Shown here: piece after piece, positions 45,501-54,725 of the stretch
How positions within the stretch are numbered: the first letter of the stretch is position 1
Layout of the letters: each line of letters opens with the position of its first letter
Notes under the pieces: model-generated
Database searches by the model: none
What the model was told of the DNA's origin: nothing
What the model saw: the letters and a program-made list of their open reading frames with translations, nothing else
Translations under genes and position numbers: made by a program
Source of the DNA: Bacteroidales bacterium
GTDB lineage: Bacteria; Bacteroidota; Bacteroidia; Bacteroidales; JAGOPY01
DNA length: 64,000 nucleotides
Direction of reading: 5' to 3'
Assembly (NCBI GenBank): GCA_023229505.1
Contig: JALNZD010000015.1
Span: 1 to 64,000, forward strand

Positions 45501-45694
45501 AGTATTTCAACCATGTACCTCAAATTGCCTGGGAATTCTACATAGGAGGTTATCAGCCTGCCCAGAAGTGGCTCAAGGATCGGAAAGGCCGGCAACTGTC
45601 GTTTGAAGATGTCAGGCACTACCAGAAGATCATTGTAGCTTTGACAGAGACGGACAGGATCATGAAGGAGATTGATAAAATCGATTTTGAATAG
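42557..45694 (+). CDS. Type ISP/IIG-like restriction-modification enzyme
   Basis: 1045 aa single-chain enzyme. N-terminal PD-(D/E)XK nuclease (GAPDYIL ... VGYIEAKDVG, about residues 52-73), helical linker, gamma-type N6-adenine methylase with motif I LDPACGTGTF (about 382) and motif IV GNPPYS (about 499), then a target-recognition region. No helicase motifs, so it is closer to type IIG or a shortened ISP. The central region after ~520 is more A+T-rich than the first third, as expected for a swapped specificity region. First gene of the defence island. Confidence 0.88.
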   Translation: MTIQEYLHKINDRYKLGIATEHTYRGDLQSLLETLAPGINVTNEPSRIECGAPDYILSKGKIPVGYIEAKDVGKPLDSKEYKEQFDRYKKSLENLIITDYLDFQLFVEGQPGPAVRIADIERGRIVPRPEKYSEFEGLIKNFSMFTGQTIKSPAKLSMMMAAKAKLLASVIENAITKDVQQSGNLFQDAANKTLRDQLEAFRQILIHDITEKDFADIYAQTIAYGMFAARLHDPSLVDFSRQEAAELIPQSNPFLRKLFQYIAGYDLDDRIRWIVDDLADIFRATDVAVLLKDFGKATQQHDPIIHFYETFLSEYNPALRKSRGVWYTPEPVVNFIVRAVDDILKDEFGLPQGLADTSKIKVKTPIQGKMVEQEVHRVQVLDPACGTGTFLAEVVRQIHKKFEGQEGIWNQYIEDHLLPRLNGFEILMASYAMAHLKLELLLQETGYRPTRPQRLKVYLTNSLEEHHQDTGTLFVSWLSQEADEANQVKRDTPVMVVLGNPPYSVSSSNKGEWIQNLIADFKKDLREKKINLDDDYIKFTRYGEYFIEKNGEGILAFISNNSFIDGVTHRQMRKHLLETFDKIFILNLHGNSNIKETCPNGEKDENVFDIQQGVSINLFVKNNAKKKKELAQVFHFDLFGTREVKYDFLSENTVKIFDWKELDYKEPYFFFVPKDFTKEDKYFNGFCISSLFQETNSGIQTKIDRLAIHFRQNELLAVINDFKTLSEIELKNKYQIIDTSGWSVKKAKQEILSENYQLTKILYRPFDIRYTIFTGKSGGFIGRSRNSTMKHFLKENLGIIFKRSRLLGGTFLWRHIGITNLMSDLNYLADQSFVFPLYLYLDGETDGQKRLEQETERTPNLNLKIVDQIAEQLGLSFTYEKETTEGTFAPIDLLDYIYAVLHSPTYREKYKEFLKIDFPRIPYPKDQDTFWKLVKLGGELRQIHLLESPVVEQFITSYPISGSNGVGKVRYDQEKVWINDNQYFNHVPQIAWEFYIGGYQPAQKWLKDRKGRQLSFEDVRHYQKIIVALTETDRIMKEIDKIDFE

Positions 45695-45716
45695 TGCATT
45701 TTAAATATTCTACAAC

Positions 45717-47216
45717 ATGGAAAACATGGAATCAGTTAAATTGACCATCCCCAACGACATCGATTATTTTAACATGGCACAGCTTTTCGTCAGGGAAATG
45801 GCGAAAAAGATCGGGTTCAAGGGCGGCGAACTTAACCAGATCGATATTGCAGTTGAGGAATCCGTGACCTACGTCATGAAACATGCCTACGATAAGGAGG
45901 AAAGCAAGACTGTCGACATTATTTGCCAGGAGATCGAAGGAGGATTGAAGGTCATAGTCAAGGATATGGGAATTCCTTTTGATCCCAACAAAATAGCCCG
46001 TTTCAACATAACAAAAAATATTGCTGACATGGAGACCGAGGGGCTTTGGATCTATATGGTGCAAAAGGTAATGGATGATCTCTCATTCCATAACCTTGGG
46101 CACCTGGGAAAGGAGATCCAGATGGTTAAGTATTTACATAAGACTGACCTCCAGGTGGCGTTGAATACAGATGAGAGCCAGGAGATGGAGGACCCCAAAG
46201 GTATCACCGAAAAGATAGATTTTATAGTAAGGGCAATGCTGCCGGAAGAAGCCATTGAAGTATCCAGGTGTGCCTATAAATCGCATGGCTATTCATTTTT
46301 CGACGATCATATTTATTACCCGGAACGGCTTGTTGAAATGAACAGGAACCTGGAGATGATATCGGCTGTCGCGGTAACCAGGGAGAATGATTTTATGGGT
46401 CACGCGGCCCTGTTTTTTCAATATCCGGAAGATACGATCGCCGAATTGACATTTGCCTTTGTCAACATAGAATACCGGGGACAGGGAGCTCTTAACAGGC
46501 TAACGGATTTTTTGCTTCATGCGCCTAAAAAGAGGAAACTGACAGGTATTTACGCCTATGCGGTGACAAATCATATCTATACCCAAAAATCCCTTATCAA
46601 ATATGGTCTGAAAGATTGCGGCATCCTGCTGGCTACCAGTCCTGCATCCTGGAAATTCAAAGGTATTTCAGATGACACATCGCAGCGTATCAGCGTCGTT
46701 CTGAGCTTCAGGTATATGGATGAACCTGCTGTGTTAAACCTTTATCCACCCGAACACCACCGGGCAATGATCATTAAATTGTACGAATCTCTCGGGGTAA
46801 CGCATCATTACCATCAGCCGGAACCACAGGAACTTTCTTACAAGGCTGCTGAATCAGCTATCTTTACCGGAGTGAATGAGCTTGAAAGCTGCGGTGAGAT
46901 CTTTGTTTTAAGCTATGGCGAAAATATTCTCAGGGAAATAAGGAAAACACTCCGAAGCTTTTGTATCAAACACATCTCGTCCATTAATATGTTCCTGAAG
47001 CTTGGCGATCCGCTCACCTTTAACCTGACGGCCGAATTTGAGAAAATGGGATTTTTCTTTGCAGGCGTGCTGCCGGATTCAATGATTGGCGACGCACTGG
47101 CGCTTCAGTACCTGAACAATGTAGAGTTTGACTATGATAAGCTGGTGTTGTACCAGGATGTTACGAAAGAGATATTAGCGTACATACGATCGCACGATCC
47201 GAATGAGAATAAATGA
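45717..47216 (+). CDS. RsbW-like anti-sigma kinase domain fused to GNAT domain
   Basis: 499 aa. N-terminal HATPase_c_2 domain as in RsbW/SpoIIAB (LNQIDIAVEESVTYVMKHAY, VIVKDMGIPFDP, EGLWIYMVQKVMD; about 1-140), then an acetyltransferase-like region (AELTFAFVNIEYRGQGALNRLTDFLL; about 165-300) and a further ~180 aa of GNAT-like character. Suggests regulation by phosphorylation or acetylation of a partner. 22 bp after the restriction gene, same strand. No partner anti-anti-sigma gene is nearby. Confidence 0.75.
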   Translation: MENMESVKLTIPNDIDYFNMAQLFVREMAKKIGFKGGELNQIDIAVEESVTYVMKHAYDKEESKTVDIICQEIEGGLKVIVKDMGIPFDPNKIARFNITKNIADMETEGLWIYMVQKVMDDLSFHNLGHLGKEIQMVKYLHKTDLQVALNTDESQEMEDPKGITEKIDFIVRAMLPEEAIEVSRCAYKSHGYSFFDDHIYYPERLVEMNRNLEMISAVAVTRENDFMGHAALFFQYPEDTIAELTFAFVNIEYRGQGALNRLTDFLLHAPKKRKLTGIYAYAVTNHIYTQKSLIKYGLKDCGILLATSPASWKFKGISDDTSQRISVVLSFRYMDEPAVLNLYPPEHHRAMIIKLYESLGVTHHYHQPEPQELSYKAAESAIFTGVNELESCGEIFVLSYGENILREIRKTLRSFCIKHISSINMFLKLGDPLTFNLTAEFEKMGFFFAGVLPDSMIGDALALQYLNNVEFDYDKLVLYQDVTKEILAYIRSHDPNENK

Positions 47217-47302
47217 AAAATCGTTTCCGTTTACTATAAAATTCCACAGTCAGGGTCTTTACCTGCGGGTTTCAAAACCATCTGCAACTATGGAATTTCA
47301 TA

Positions 47303-47358
47303 TTTGCAGAAAAATGTTCAACTGCAAATATAAATTTTTATCTTTGCAGTAATGCAAA
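47303..47358. promoter_or_regulatory. Operator-like TTTGCAG palindromes over the fic promoter
   Basis: Four half-sites: TTTGCAG (47303-47309), its inverse CTGCAAA (47322-47328), TTTGCAG (47343-47349) and inverse TGCAAA (47353-47358). The third overlaps the -7 box TATCTTTG (47339-47346), so binding should block transcription. The fic gene starts at 47368 and carries a winged-helix domain. Confidence 0.6.
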
Positions 47359-47367
47359 CACGCAACA

Positions 47368-48504
47368 ATGGAAATAAATCGTTTCAAAGCAGGAAAATAT
47401 ATCAGGCAGTATGGCTATTCAAGTTTCTCACCGGAACCTGTGAATCACGAATGGCTGGTGAGCGATGCAAACGTAAATCGCCTGCTTAATGATGCCACCC
47501 GGAAACTCGGGGAGTTGAATGCGTTTTCTACCCTGATTCCTGATGTGGATTTTTTCATCAGAATGCATATTACCAAAGAAGCCACCAAAAGCAGCAGGAT
47601 TGAAGGCACTCAAACCAGCATGGAGGAAGCCATTCAGACCGCTGAATATATCAATCCTGAAAAGCGTGACGACTGGCAGGAAGTTCACAACTACATTGAA
47701 GCAATGAACGATGCCATAGCACAACTGGAAAATCTTCCGCTAAGTAACCGCTTATTGAAACAAACACACAAAAGATTATTGCAGGGAGTAAGAGGCAAAT
47801 ACAAATTGCCCGGTGAGTTTCGCACTTCGCAAAACTGGATTGGTGGTGCTACACTTACCGATGCCTCTTACATTCCTCCGCACCACAGCGAAGTACCTGA
47901 CCTGATGAGTGACCTTGAAAAATTTCTGAATAACGATGAATTGCAGGCACCACCGCTCATTCGCATAGGCATTGCACATTATCAGTTTGAAACCATACAC
48001 CCTTTTCTCGACGGAAATGGAAGGTTAGGCAGGTTACTCATTACACTTTATCTTGTAAGCAATAACATTCTCAGCAAACCCGTATTATATCTTTCCGATT
48101 TTTTTGAACGTAACCGCATACATTACTATGATAACCTCACGGTGGTGCGCACTCAAAACAATTTGGTGCAATGGCTCAAGTTCTTTATGGTGGGTGTTTT
48201 GGAAACAGCAGAAAACTCCATCCAGACATTTCACGAGATCATCAAACTGAGAAAAGAGGTGGAGGAGAAAAAAATTATCACACTCGGCAAGCGTGTTCCG
48301 GTGGCTATGGAATTGATTCGCTATCTATACACCAAACCCATTGTAGATGCACCCGAAGTTGCCAAAGTTTTGGAAGTGAATATTTCTACAGCACATCGTT
48401 TAATCCAGGAATTTGAAAAACTCAAAATCCTCAAAGAACAAACCGGGTTTAAGAGAAACCGCATCTTCATTTTTGAACAGTATTTGAATCTTTTTAATAG
48501 ATAA
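47368..48504 (+). CDS. Fic-domain protein with C-terminal winged helix
   Basis: 378 aa. Fic active motif HPFLDGNGRLGR (about residues 211-222) intact, predicting AMP transfer to a target hydroxyl. Inhibitory helix motif SSRIEGT (about 75-81) precedes it, so the enzyme is auto-inhibited (class II type). C-terminal ~75 aa form a winged helix (VAMELIRYLYTKPIVDAPEVAKVLEVNISTAHRLIQEFEKL). Palindromes over its promoter suggest it represses itself. Common in defence islands. The stop overlaps the next ATG (TAATG). Confidence 0.92.
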   Translation: MEINRFKAGKYIRQYGYSSFSPEPVNHEWLVSDANVNRLLNDATRKLGELNAFSTLIPDVDFFIRMHITKEATKSSRIEGTQTSMEEAIQTAEYINPEKRDDWQEVHNYIEAMNDAIAQLENLPLSNRLLKQTHKRLLQGVRGKYKLPGEFRTSQNWIGGATLTDASYIPPHHSEVPDLMSDLEKFLNNDELQAPPLIRIGIAHYQFETIHPFLDGNGRLGRLLITLYLVSNNILSKPVLYLSDFFERNRIHYYDNLTVVRTQNNLVQWLKFFMVGVLETAENSIQTFHEIIKLRKEVEEKKIITLGKRVPVAMELIRYLYTKPIVDAPEVAKVLEVNISTAHRLIQEFEKLKILKEQTGFKRNRIFIFEQYLNLFNR

Positions 48505-48704
48505 TGGCAAGTATAAAACAAGAAAGCGCAAGCGTTGTGAACTTTGAGAAGTACCCTGAAATAGGTCTTCAGTGGAAAGAACCGGGAATTAGTTTTGAGG
48601 TGGTATTTTTCAAACGTAATGTTGATTATAAGTCATCACCACAGTCAGAAGGCAAAACTGTGGAAGAAACTGTGGAAGTGATTCTATCGTTTACACCAGA
48701 ATAA
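48504..48704 (+). CDS. Short ORF, likely remnant of an AlbA_2/AAA_4-type protein
   Basis: 66 aa. VNFEKYPEIGLQWKEPGISFEVVFFK resembles a segment near the C-terminus of divergent AAA_4 (AlbA_2 domain) proteins, where I remember KYPxIxxxWxEPGISxxVTxF; the rest of that ~400-aa protein is missing. Overlaps the fic stop by one base and ends 1 bp before the next start. May be a remnant or a small fic partner. Confidence 0.45.
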   Translation: MASIKQESASVVNFEKYPEIGLQWKEPGISFEVVFFKRNVDYKSSPQSEGKTVEETVEVILSFTPE

Positions 48705-48705
48705 T

Positions 48706-51700
48706 ATGGATCAAACGTTTTTGGTAAATCTTTCTTTATACAAATCGTTATTCCGGGGAAGAGAGGATATATTTGCAATTCGCTGGGAGAAGGATGATAA
48801 GTCCAGTTATTCCCCTGCATTTGAATTTGACCCCTATCAATACCGTTTACATAAAATGAAAGGGGGAACCTTCCAGAACTATTCCGATAAAAAGTATCTT
48901 TCACTTTCAGATTATCAAATTACCAAACACATTTACGGAGAGCATTTCATAGGTATTTACCCCTTACTTAAAGATAATACATCATGGTTTATTGCAGCTG
49001 ATTTTGATAAAGACAACTGGATAGAGGAATGTAGGTTGTTTCTTAAGGTTTGCAATGAACAGGGTTTACCAGTATATCTTGAACGATCCCGGTCTGGCAA
49101 GGGAGGTCATATCTGGGTGTTTTTTGAAAAGCCTTATCCGGCGATGAAAAGCAGGAAAATCATCATCAACCTGCTGGAAAGAATTGGTGCGTTTTCAACA
49201 TTTGATAAGAACTCAAGCTTTGACAGGCTCTTCCCCAATCAGGATTTTCTGTCGGGGAAAGGATTTGGTAATCTGATTGCTTTGCCATTGAATAAACTTT
49301 CTTTAGATCAGGGAAATAACTGCTTTATCAATCCTGAGACAATAGAGTCATACAAAGATCAATGGGATTATCTGAAAGGCATTCAAAGGGTTTCTGTTTC
49401 TAAACTTGATCAACTTTATAACCAATTAACCAATATTACGGATTTAAAGAAAGACAGGATAATTCAGACATCACCGGAAACTGGTAAAGTCAAAATCGTA
49501 CTTGATCAAACAATTAAAATAGCCCGGAGCGGTCTGCCATTGCCATTGATTAACTTTCTAAGAGAAGAGCTTAATTTCCTGAGTAGTGAATTTCTTATTA
49601 AAAAGAATCTTGGAAAAAGCATATGGGGCTCAGAAAGGTATTTCAGATTCATTGAAGAAAAAGATGACTTTGTTATTATTCCCAGAGGAATGGCTGGTCG
49701 CTTGTTACGCTTTTGCAGGGATAACAATATTGAATATGATTTTTTTGATGAAAGGAAAAAAGTTGAACCTGCCTCTTTTACAATGGATGTTCAACTTAGA
49801 GAACATCAAAAGATTGCTTTAACGGCTGCTGCGAAAAAAGACATGGGGGTTATTGTTGCTCCACCTGGAACGGGAAAAACCATTATTGGACTGAAGATCA
49901 TTGCCGAAAAACAACAGCCTGCACTAATCATTGTTCACAGGAAACAGTTGGCCGAACAATGGATCGAAAGAATCCAATCGTTTTTAGGTATTCCCAAACA
50001 TGAAATTGGAAGAATTGGACAAGGAAAGAGCAAAGATGGCCGGAAGATCACAGTAGCCATGATCCAGAGTTTATCAAGAGTGCTTGAAAATTCGGGACCG
50101 ACTTGTTTAACAAATAAATTTGGGACAATCATCGTTGACGAATGTCATCATATTCCGGCAGAGACCTATAGAAGTATCATTGGGAAATTATCTTCATTTT
50201 ATCTGTATGGGTTAACCGCAACACCTTTTCGAAAATATAATGACGGGAAGTTGATTTTTATCCATCTCGGGGAAATTATATGTGAAATTAAAGCTCCGGA
50301 TATTTCAACTTTTAAAACTGCAAAAATCATCATTCGTAATACTGAACTTGATATTCCTTTCAATTCTAAAACGGATAAGTTCGAGACTTTATCCAAGATC
50401 CTGATCCATGATTCTGCAAGGAACAAACTAATTTTAAAGGATGTCATTTCAGAATTGAGTTCTGGGAAAAAAGTTGTGATCATTACGGAAAGGAAAGAAC
50501 ATATTGACTCGTTAAACCAGTATCTCAAACAATCTTATGAAACGATTGTCTTTTCTGGTGACGATTCGGAAAGCAGCAGATCAATCAAATGGAAAATACT
50601 TAAGAACGGTAATTTTCAAGTATTAATCACGACTGGACAGTTCTTTGGAGAAGGTATTGATATTCAAAATATCGACCGTTTGTTTCTTGTTTATCCATTT
50701 TCCTTCCAGGGGAAGCTGGTGCAATATATTGGAAGGGTACAAAGATCAGAGATCGCCCCGGTCATTTATGATTACCGGGATTATAAGATCGACTACCTGA
50801 ATAAATTGTTTCTGAAAAGAAACACCTATTACAGAAAACTTGAAAAACAGGCTTTATTATTTGATGAACCTGAACCTGGTACTACATCAACTGGAAATAC
50901 GATTTCAATTGAAGAGCCCATCACCCTTACTTTTGATGATCTTGAATTCAGATATGGTACAATTGCATTCAAGTACTTTGTCCCTAAATTAAATCAGGAA
51001 CTGGAATTTGAAATTGAAAATGACCAAATCCGGCCGGAGTTCGATGTGTTGAAGCCATTTTTTTCAAAGACCTTGAAGAAAAAAAATGTCATTGTACTTA
51101 TCCAGGCAGAATTTCAGGGAAAAACATTAATTTCCCAGTTGGCGACTTCTTCTGATCTGGAAAAAATAAACAGGGAGATCATTGAAATTGCAAAATTCAA
51201 ATTTGTCTCAAGATTCTTTCTGGGCAGTAATTCAAATAAACCCAAGCAGAATCTATTGGATATAAATCAGGTTCAATCTCTGGATGAGGCAAAATCTTCC
51301 TTATATGAAACAGGTGAGCAATTGCTCGAGGATCTTCTGAGTAATAAAAAGGTTATCCATTACAGACAACTCAGATATCTGGCGGAAAAGCACGAAAGTT
51401 CTATATTGAAGCTTCGTTTTGTGTTAAGCCCGTTTTCTTTTGTTTTTCTGGTTGCCGGTAAAAATCAGAATCACCTCATTCTGGAAACCCTTGATACGGA
51501 AGAAGCCACCTATATCTGGCATGTCAGTAAAATATCAAGAATGCTCCCCCAGGAGTTGGCAATAGTTGAACAACATCTGAATACCATTAGGATTAATGGG
51601 AGACAGACATTTCTGGAATCCCAACCCGAAAATTTCAGCCGGATATTACACGATTATTCAGATGAAAGAAAGGGATTTATTATTTGGCGGGATTTGCTGG

Positions 51701-51717
51701 AGGAAAGGCTGATATGA
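48706..51717 (+). CDS. Archaeo-eukaryotic primase fused to SF2 helicase (TOTE-like)
   Basis: 1003 aa. N-terminal AEP-like domain: catalytic acids in FIAADFDKDN (about 93-102) and the SGKGGHIWVFFE motif with its conserved His (about 128-140). SF2 helicase: Walker A APPGTGKT (about 384), VDECHH (about 476), LTATPFRK, and a C-terminal RecA lobe with YIGRVQRS. A ~240-aa C-terminal region is not recognised. The architecture matches the primase-helicase of TOTE conflict systems, so a role in phage or plasmid defence is likely. No nuclease motif is seen in this chain. Confidence 0.82.
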   Translation: MDQTFLVNLSLYKSLFRGREDIFAIRWEKDDKSSYSPAFEFDPYQYRLHKMKGGTFQNYSDKKYLSLSDYQITKHIYGEHFIGIYPLLKDNTSWFIAADFDKDNWIEECRLFLKVCNEQGLPVYLERSRSGKGGHIWVFFEKPYPAMKSRKIIINLLERIGAFSTFDKNSSFDRLFPNQDFLSGKGFGNLIALPLNKLSLDQGNNCFINPETIESYKDQWDYLKGIQRVSVSKLDQLYNQLTNITDLKKDRIIQTSPETGKVKIVLDQTIKIARSGLPLPLINFLREELNFLSSEFLIKKNLGKSIWGSERYFRFIEEKDDFVIIPRGMAGRLLRFCRDNNIEYDFFDERKKVEPASFTMDVQLREHQKIALTAAAKKDMGVIVAPPGTGKTIIGLKIIAEKQQPALIIVHRKQLAEQWIERIQSFLGIPKHEIGRIGQGKSKDGRKITVAMIQSLSRVLENSGPTCLTNKFGTIIVDECHHIPAETYRSIIGKLSSFYLYGLTATPFRKYNDGKLIFIHLGEIICEIKAPDISTFKTAKIIIRNTELDIPFNSKTDKFETLSKILIHDSARNKLILKDVISELSSGKKVVIITERKEHIDSLNQYLKQSYETIVFSGDDSESSRSIKWKILKNGNFQVLITTGQFFGEGIDIQNIDRLFLVYPFSFQGKLVQYIGRVQRSEIAPVIYDYRDYKIDYLNKLFLKRNTYYRKLEKQALLFDEPEPGTTSTGNTISIEEPITLTFDDLEFRYGTIAFKYFVPKLNQELEFEIENDQIRPEFDVLKPFFSKTLKKKNVIVLIQAEFQGKTLISQLATSSDLEKINREIIEIAKFKFVSRFFLGSNSNKPKQNLLDINQVQSLDEAKSSLYETGEQLLEDLLSNKKVIHYRQLRYLAEKHESSILKLRFVLSPFSFVFLVAGKNQNHLILETLDTEEATYIWHVSKISRMLPQELAIVEQHLNTIRINGRQTFLESQPENFSRILHDYSDERKGFIIWRDLLEERLI

Positions 51718-51864
51718 ACCGTGATGAAGGAACTCTCTAGCGTTCAAAGAGTGCCAGATGCCGTGAAAAATCCCAAGGACATGGGTATTTTTTTTAACTT
51801 TACAGTATTATCTTTCAATTTTTTCACAATTATTCCGCTTTGCAATACGAAAAAATATATTTAA

Positions 51865-54723
51865 ATGACCAAAAAAGCAGAAAAGTTCCCTGACCAACTT
51901 ACCGACTACAGATTCAAAGACAAAAAGCGTAAATACATCACCCCGGCAGGACTTGCATCACAAGGTAAGGTGGAAGAAGCGCCCAAACTTGAATTTGATT
52001 ACAACCCACATTTGCCACCGGTTTTGAGGTTTGATGATTCCGGACAAACAGATAAGTTACCAGAATTGCTCGAAAAAGCTTTGCGGAGTCCCCTTACGGA
52101 AGATGAATCCAAAATTCTGGCCAACGCCCTGAAAAAGCACGAACCCTGGCTTGAGTGGACAGGGAAGCGGGAAAAGAAAGCATTTGAGGTTGACCCAATA
52201 GCTCTCCATATCCACGAACGAATAAGCACACAGGCCATTTTGAAAGTAGCTAAACGAGAAAATATACAACGAGACCTCTTTGCCGATCCCGAAATGGAGT
52301 ACCGCGAAGCGATTAAATTCTATCAGCACGAAATGGATTGGGCAAACCGCCTCATTCTCGGCGACTCATTGCAAGTCATGGCCTCCCTTGCCTATCGCGA
52401 AAACCTAACCGGCCAGGTGCAGATGATCTATTTTGACCCGCCGTATGGGATCAGGTTCACGAAAAATTTTCAACCGGAGGTTGGGAGAACTGATACCAAA
52501 GAAGAACAGGAAAGTGATTTTAACCGTGAACCGGAAGTCGTAAAAGCTTATCGTGATACCTGGACACTTGGAACACATAGTTACCTTAGTTATATTCGAG
52601 ACAGATTAATTCTTGCAAAAACCCTTCTCAAAGATTCAGGAAGCCTTTTTCTACAAATTGGCGATGAAAATGAACATTTATTAAAGAGTATTCTTGATGA
52701 AGTATTCGGGTATGGAAATTTCATTGTTAGAATCGCTGTTCAAAAAACGGGAAGTGTTGAAGGTGATTTTATTAAATCAAATTCTGATTATCTTTTGTGG
52801 TATGCTAAAGAAAGGAGCAAGGTACTAGAGAAATACACCCAACTTTTCATTGAAAGAATTGATAAAAAGGAAGGAGAATGGAGTCCTGACCCACTTACTT
52901 CATCCGGATCGACAAATACGTCAACAGTGAGGTTTCCAGCTTTTGGCAAAGAGTTCTTCCCGGGCAATAATGCACACTGGAAAACCACTATGGAAGGGAT
53001 GAATAGACTTTTATTGGCTGAAAGAATAGTGCCTCAAAAGAATCAAATACGGTTTCAAAAGAATTTTGATGATTTTCCTGTGAAAGCGTTAGGAAGTATT
53101 TGGTCTGACACTGGGGGAGCTACAGATATGATTTATGTTGTACAAACGGCTACTAAAGTAATCGCTCGATGTATTTTAATGACCACATCCCCCGGCGATC
53201 TTGCCCTGGATCCCACCTGTGGCAGCGGAACTACGGCTTATGTAGCCGAGCAATGGGGCAGGCGATGGATCACAATTGACACCAGTAGGGTTGCTGTGGC
53301 ATTGGCAAGACAACGGTTACTAACCGCCAAATTTGAACATTACAAGCTTAAAAATATAGAGAAAGCCCCGGCAGAGGACAATACATTTGAGTACGAAACA
53401 GTTCCACATATAACTTTAAAAAGCATCGCACAAAACCCCGCCCTCGACCCAGTTTTCGCTAAATATGATCCGCTGCTTGACAGTTGCCTGGTGATAATCA
53501 ATGACGCATTACAAAAAGTTGATAAAGAGATCAGAAGTAAGCTTCTGCTTAAGTGGCAAATTAAACAAAAGCAGGAGGGTAAAAAGAACATCAACGAGGC
53601 CGATGAACGGAGGTGGAAACTTCCAACGGAAAAATTTGAGCATTGGGATGTGCCGTTTGATACCGATGAACTTTATCCGGCAGAATTTAAAACAGCCATT
53701 GAAACTTATCTTAAAATCTGGCGGCAAAAGATGGATGAAGTGAACGCATGTATCCAGACAAATGCAGAGCAGGTTGAACTGGTCGACAAGCCGGAGAAGA
53801 TAAACGGGGTGGTTCGGGTAAGTGGTCCATTCACTGTGGAAGGCGTAATGCCTATAGAGTTTAATCTCGATGCCGATTCTCCAATCCAGGGAATTGATGA
53901 AGATCTGGAAACGTTCGACCAGGCGACCAATGCCGTTTCATTCATTGAAAATATCCTCCTGTTGCTGAAACGTGAAGGGGTGGTTTTTCCCGGAAACCGG
54001 AAGATGGTTTTCAACGAACTGCGCTCTTATGATAGCGGAGGAACAATGATCAATTTTGAAGGGGAATGGATGAATGGTGATAAAAAATTACGTAAAGTGG
54101 GGGTGAGTGTAGGTCCACAGCATGGTCCAATAACCGGATGGCAGGTGGAGAATGTGATTCGAACTGCTTACAAACACGGGTTCGACGATATAGTTTTTGC
54201 CGGATTTTCATTCGATGCCGAAGCACAGGCAGCCATTGAAGACGATTCAAATCCAAAGGTGAAATTGCACTTGGCCCATATCAGCCCCGATGTATTGATG
54301 GGCGACCTGCTGAAAAGCACGGGCAGCGGCCAGGTATTCACCGTGATGGGCAGCCCGCGGATAAAACTGCTTACAGAAAGCGATGGTTCTTTCCGGATCA
54401 GGATGGACGGCGTAGATATTTATGACCCTGTCAGGAATGTATTGATAGATACAGGCGCCGACAAAGTGGCTGCCTGGTTTATCGACAGCGATTACGACGG
54501 ACGCACTTTTTGCATAACCCAGGCCTTCTTTCCAGATCGTGATGCCTGGAAAAAACTGGAAAAGGCATTAAAAGGGGTGATTGATCCTGATAAATTTGAA
54601 GCCTTCAGCGGAACTTTATCGCTTCCCTTCCCTGTGGGAGAATATAAAAAAGCAGCCGTGAAAGTCATTGATCCACGCGGAAATGAGGTAATGAAGGTGT
54701 TGTCATTAGATAAAAGCTATTGA
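51865..54723 (+). CDS. Type III-like DNA methyltransferase (Mod)
   Basis: 952 aa. Beta-class N6-adenine methylase order: motif IV DPPYG first (about residue 190), motif I DPTCGSGTT later (about 449), then GRRWITIDTS. The segment after 500 is unlike standard Mod (about 640 aa usual) and adds ~400 aa of unrecognised sequence. The stop TGA (54721-54723) is followed 3 bp later by the res start. The recognition region between the motifs (about 270-420) is more A+T-rich, like a swapped specificity domain. Confidence 0.88.
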   Translation: MTKKAEKFPDQLTDYRFKDKKRKYITPAGLASQGKVEEAPKLEFDYNPHLPPVLRFDDSGQTDKLPELLEKALRSPLTEDESKILANALKKHEPWLEWTGKREKKAFEVDPIALHIHERISTQAILKVAKRENIQRDLFADPEMEYREAIKFYQHEMDWANRLILGDSLQVMASLAYRENLTGQVQMIYFDPPYGIRFTKNFQPEVGRTDTKEEQESDFNREPEVVKAYRDTWTLGTHSYLSYIRDRLILAKTLLKDSGSLFLQIGDENEHLLKSILDEVFGYGNFIVRIAVQKTGSVEGDFIKSNSDYLLWYAKERSKVLEKYTQLFIERIDKKEGEWSPDPLTSSGSTNTSTVRFPAFGKEFFPGNNAHWKTTMEGMNRLLLAERIVPQKNQIRFQKNFDDFPVKALGSIWSDTGGATDMIYVVQTATKVIARCILMTTSPGDLALDPTCGSGTTAYVAEQWGRRWITIDTSRVAVALARQRLLTAKFEHYKLKNIEKAPAEDNTFEYETVPHITLKSIAQNPALDPVFAKYDPLLDSCLVIINDALQKVDKEIRSKLLLKWQIKQKQEGKKNINEADERRWKLPTEKFEHWDVPFDTDELYPAEFKTAIETYLKIWRQKMDEVNACIQTNAEQVELVDKPEKINGVVRVSGPFTVEGVMPIEFNLDADSPIQGIDEDLETFDQATNAVSFIENILLLLKREGVVFPGNRKMVFNELRSYDSGGTMINFEGEWMNGDKKLRKVGVSVGPQHGPITGWQVENVIRTAYKHGFDDIVFAGFSFDAEAQAAIEDDSNPKVKLHLAHISPDVLMGDLLKSTGSGQVFTVMGSPRIKLLTESDGSFRIRMDGVDIYDPVRNVLIDTGADKVAAWFIDSDYDGRTFCITQAFFPDRDAWKKLEKALKGVIDPDKFEAFSGTLSLPFPVGEYKKAAVKVIDPRGNEVMKVLSLDKSY

Positions 54724-54725
54724 TC

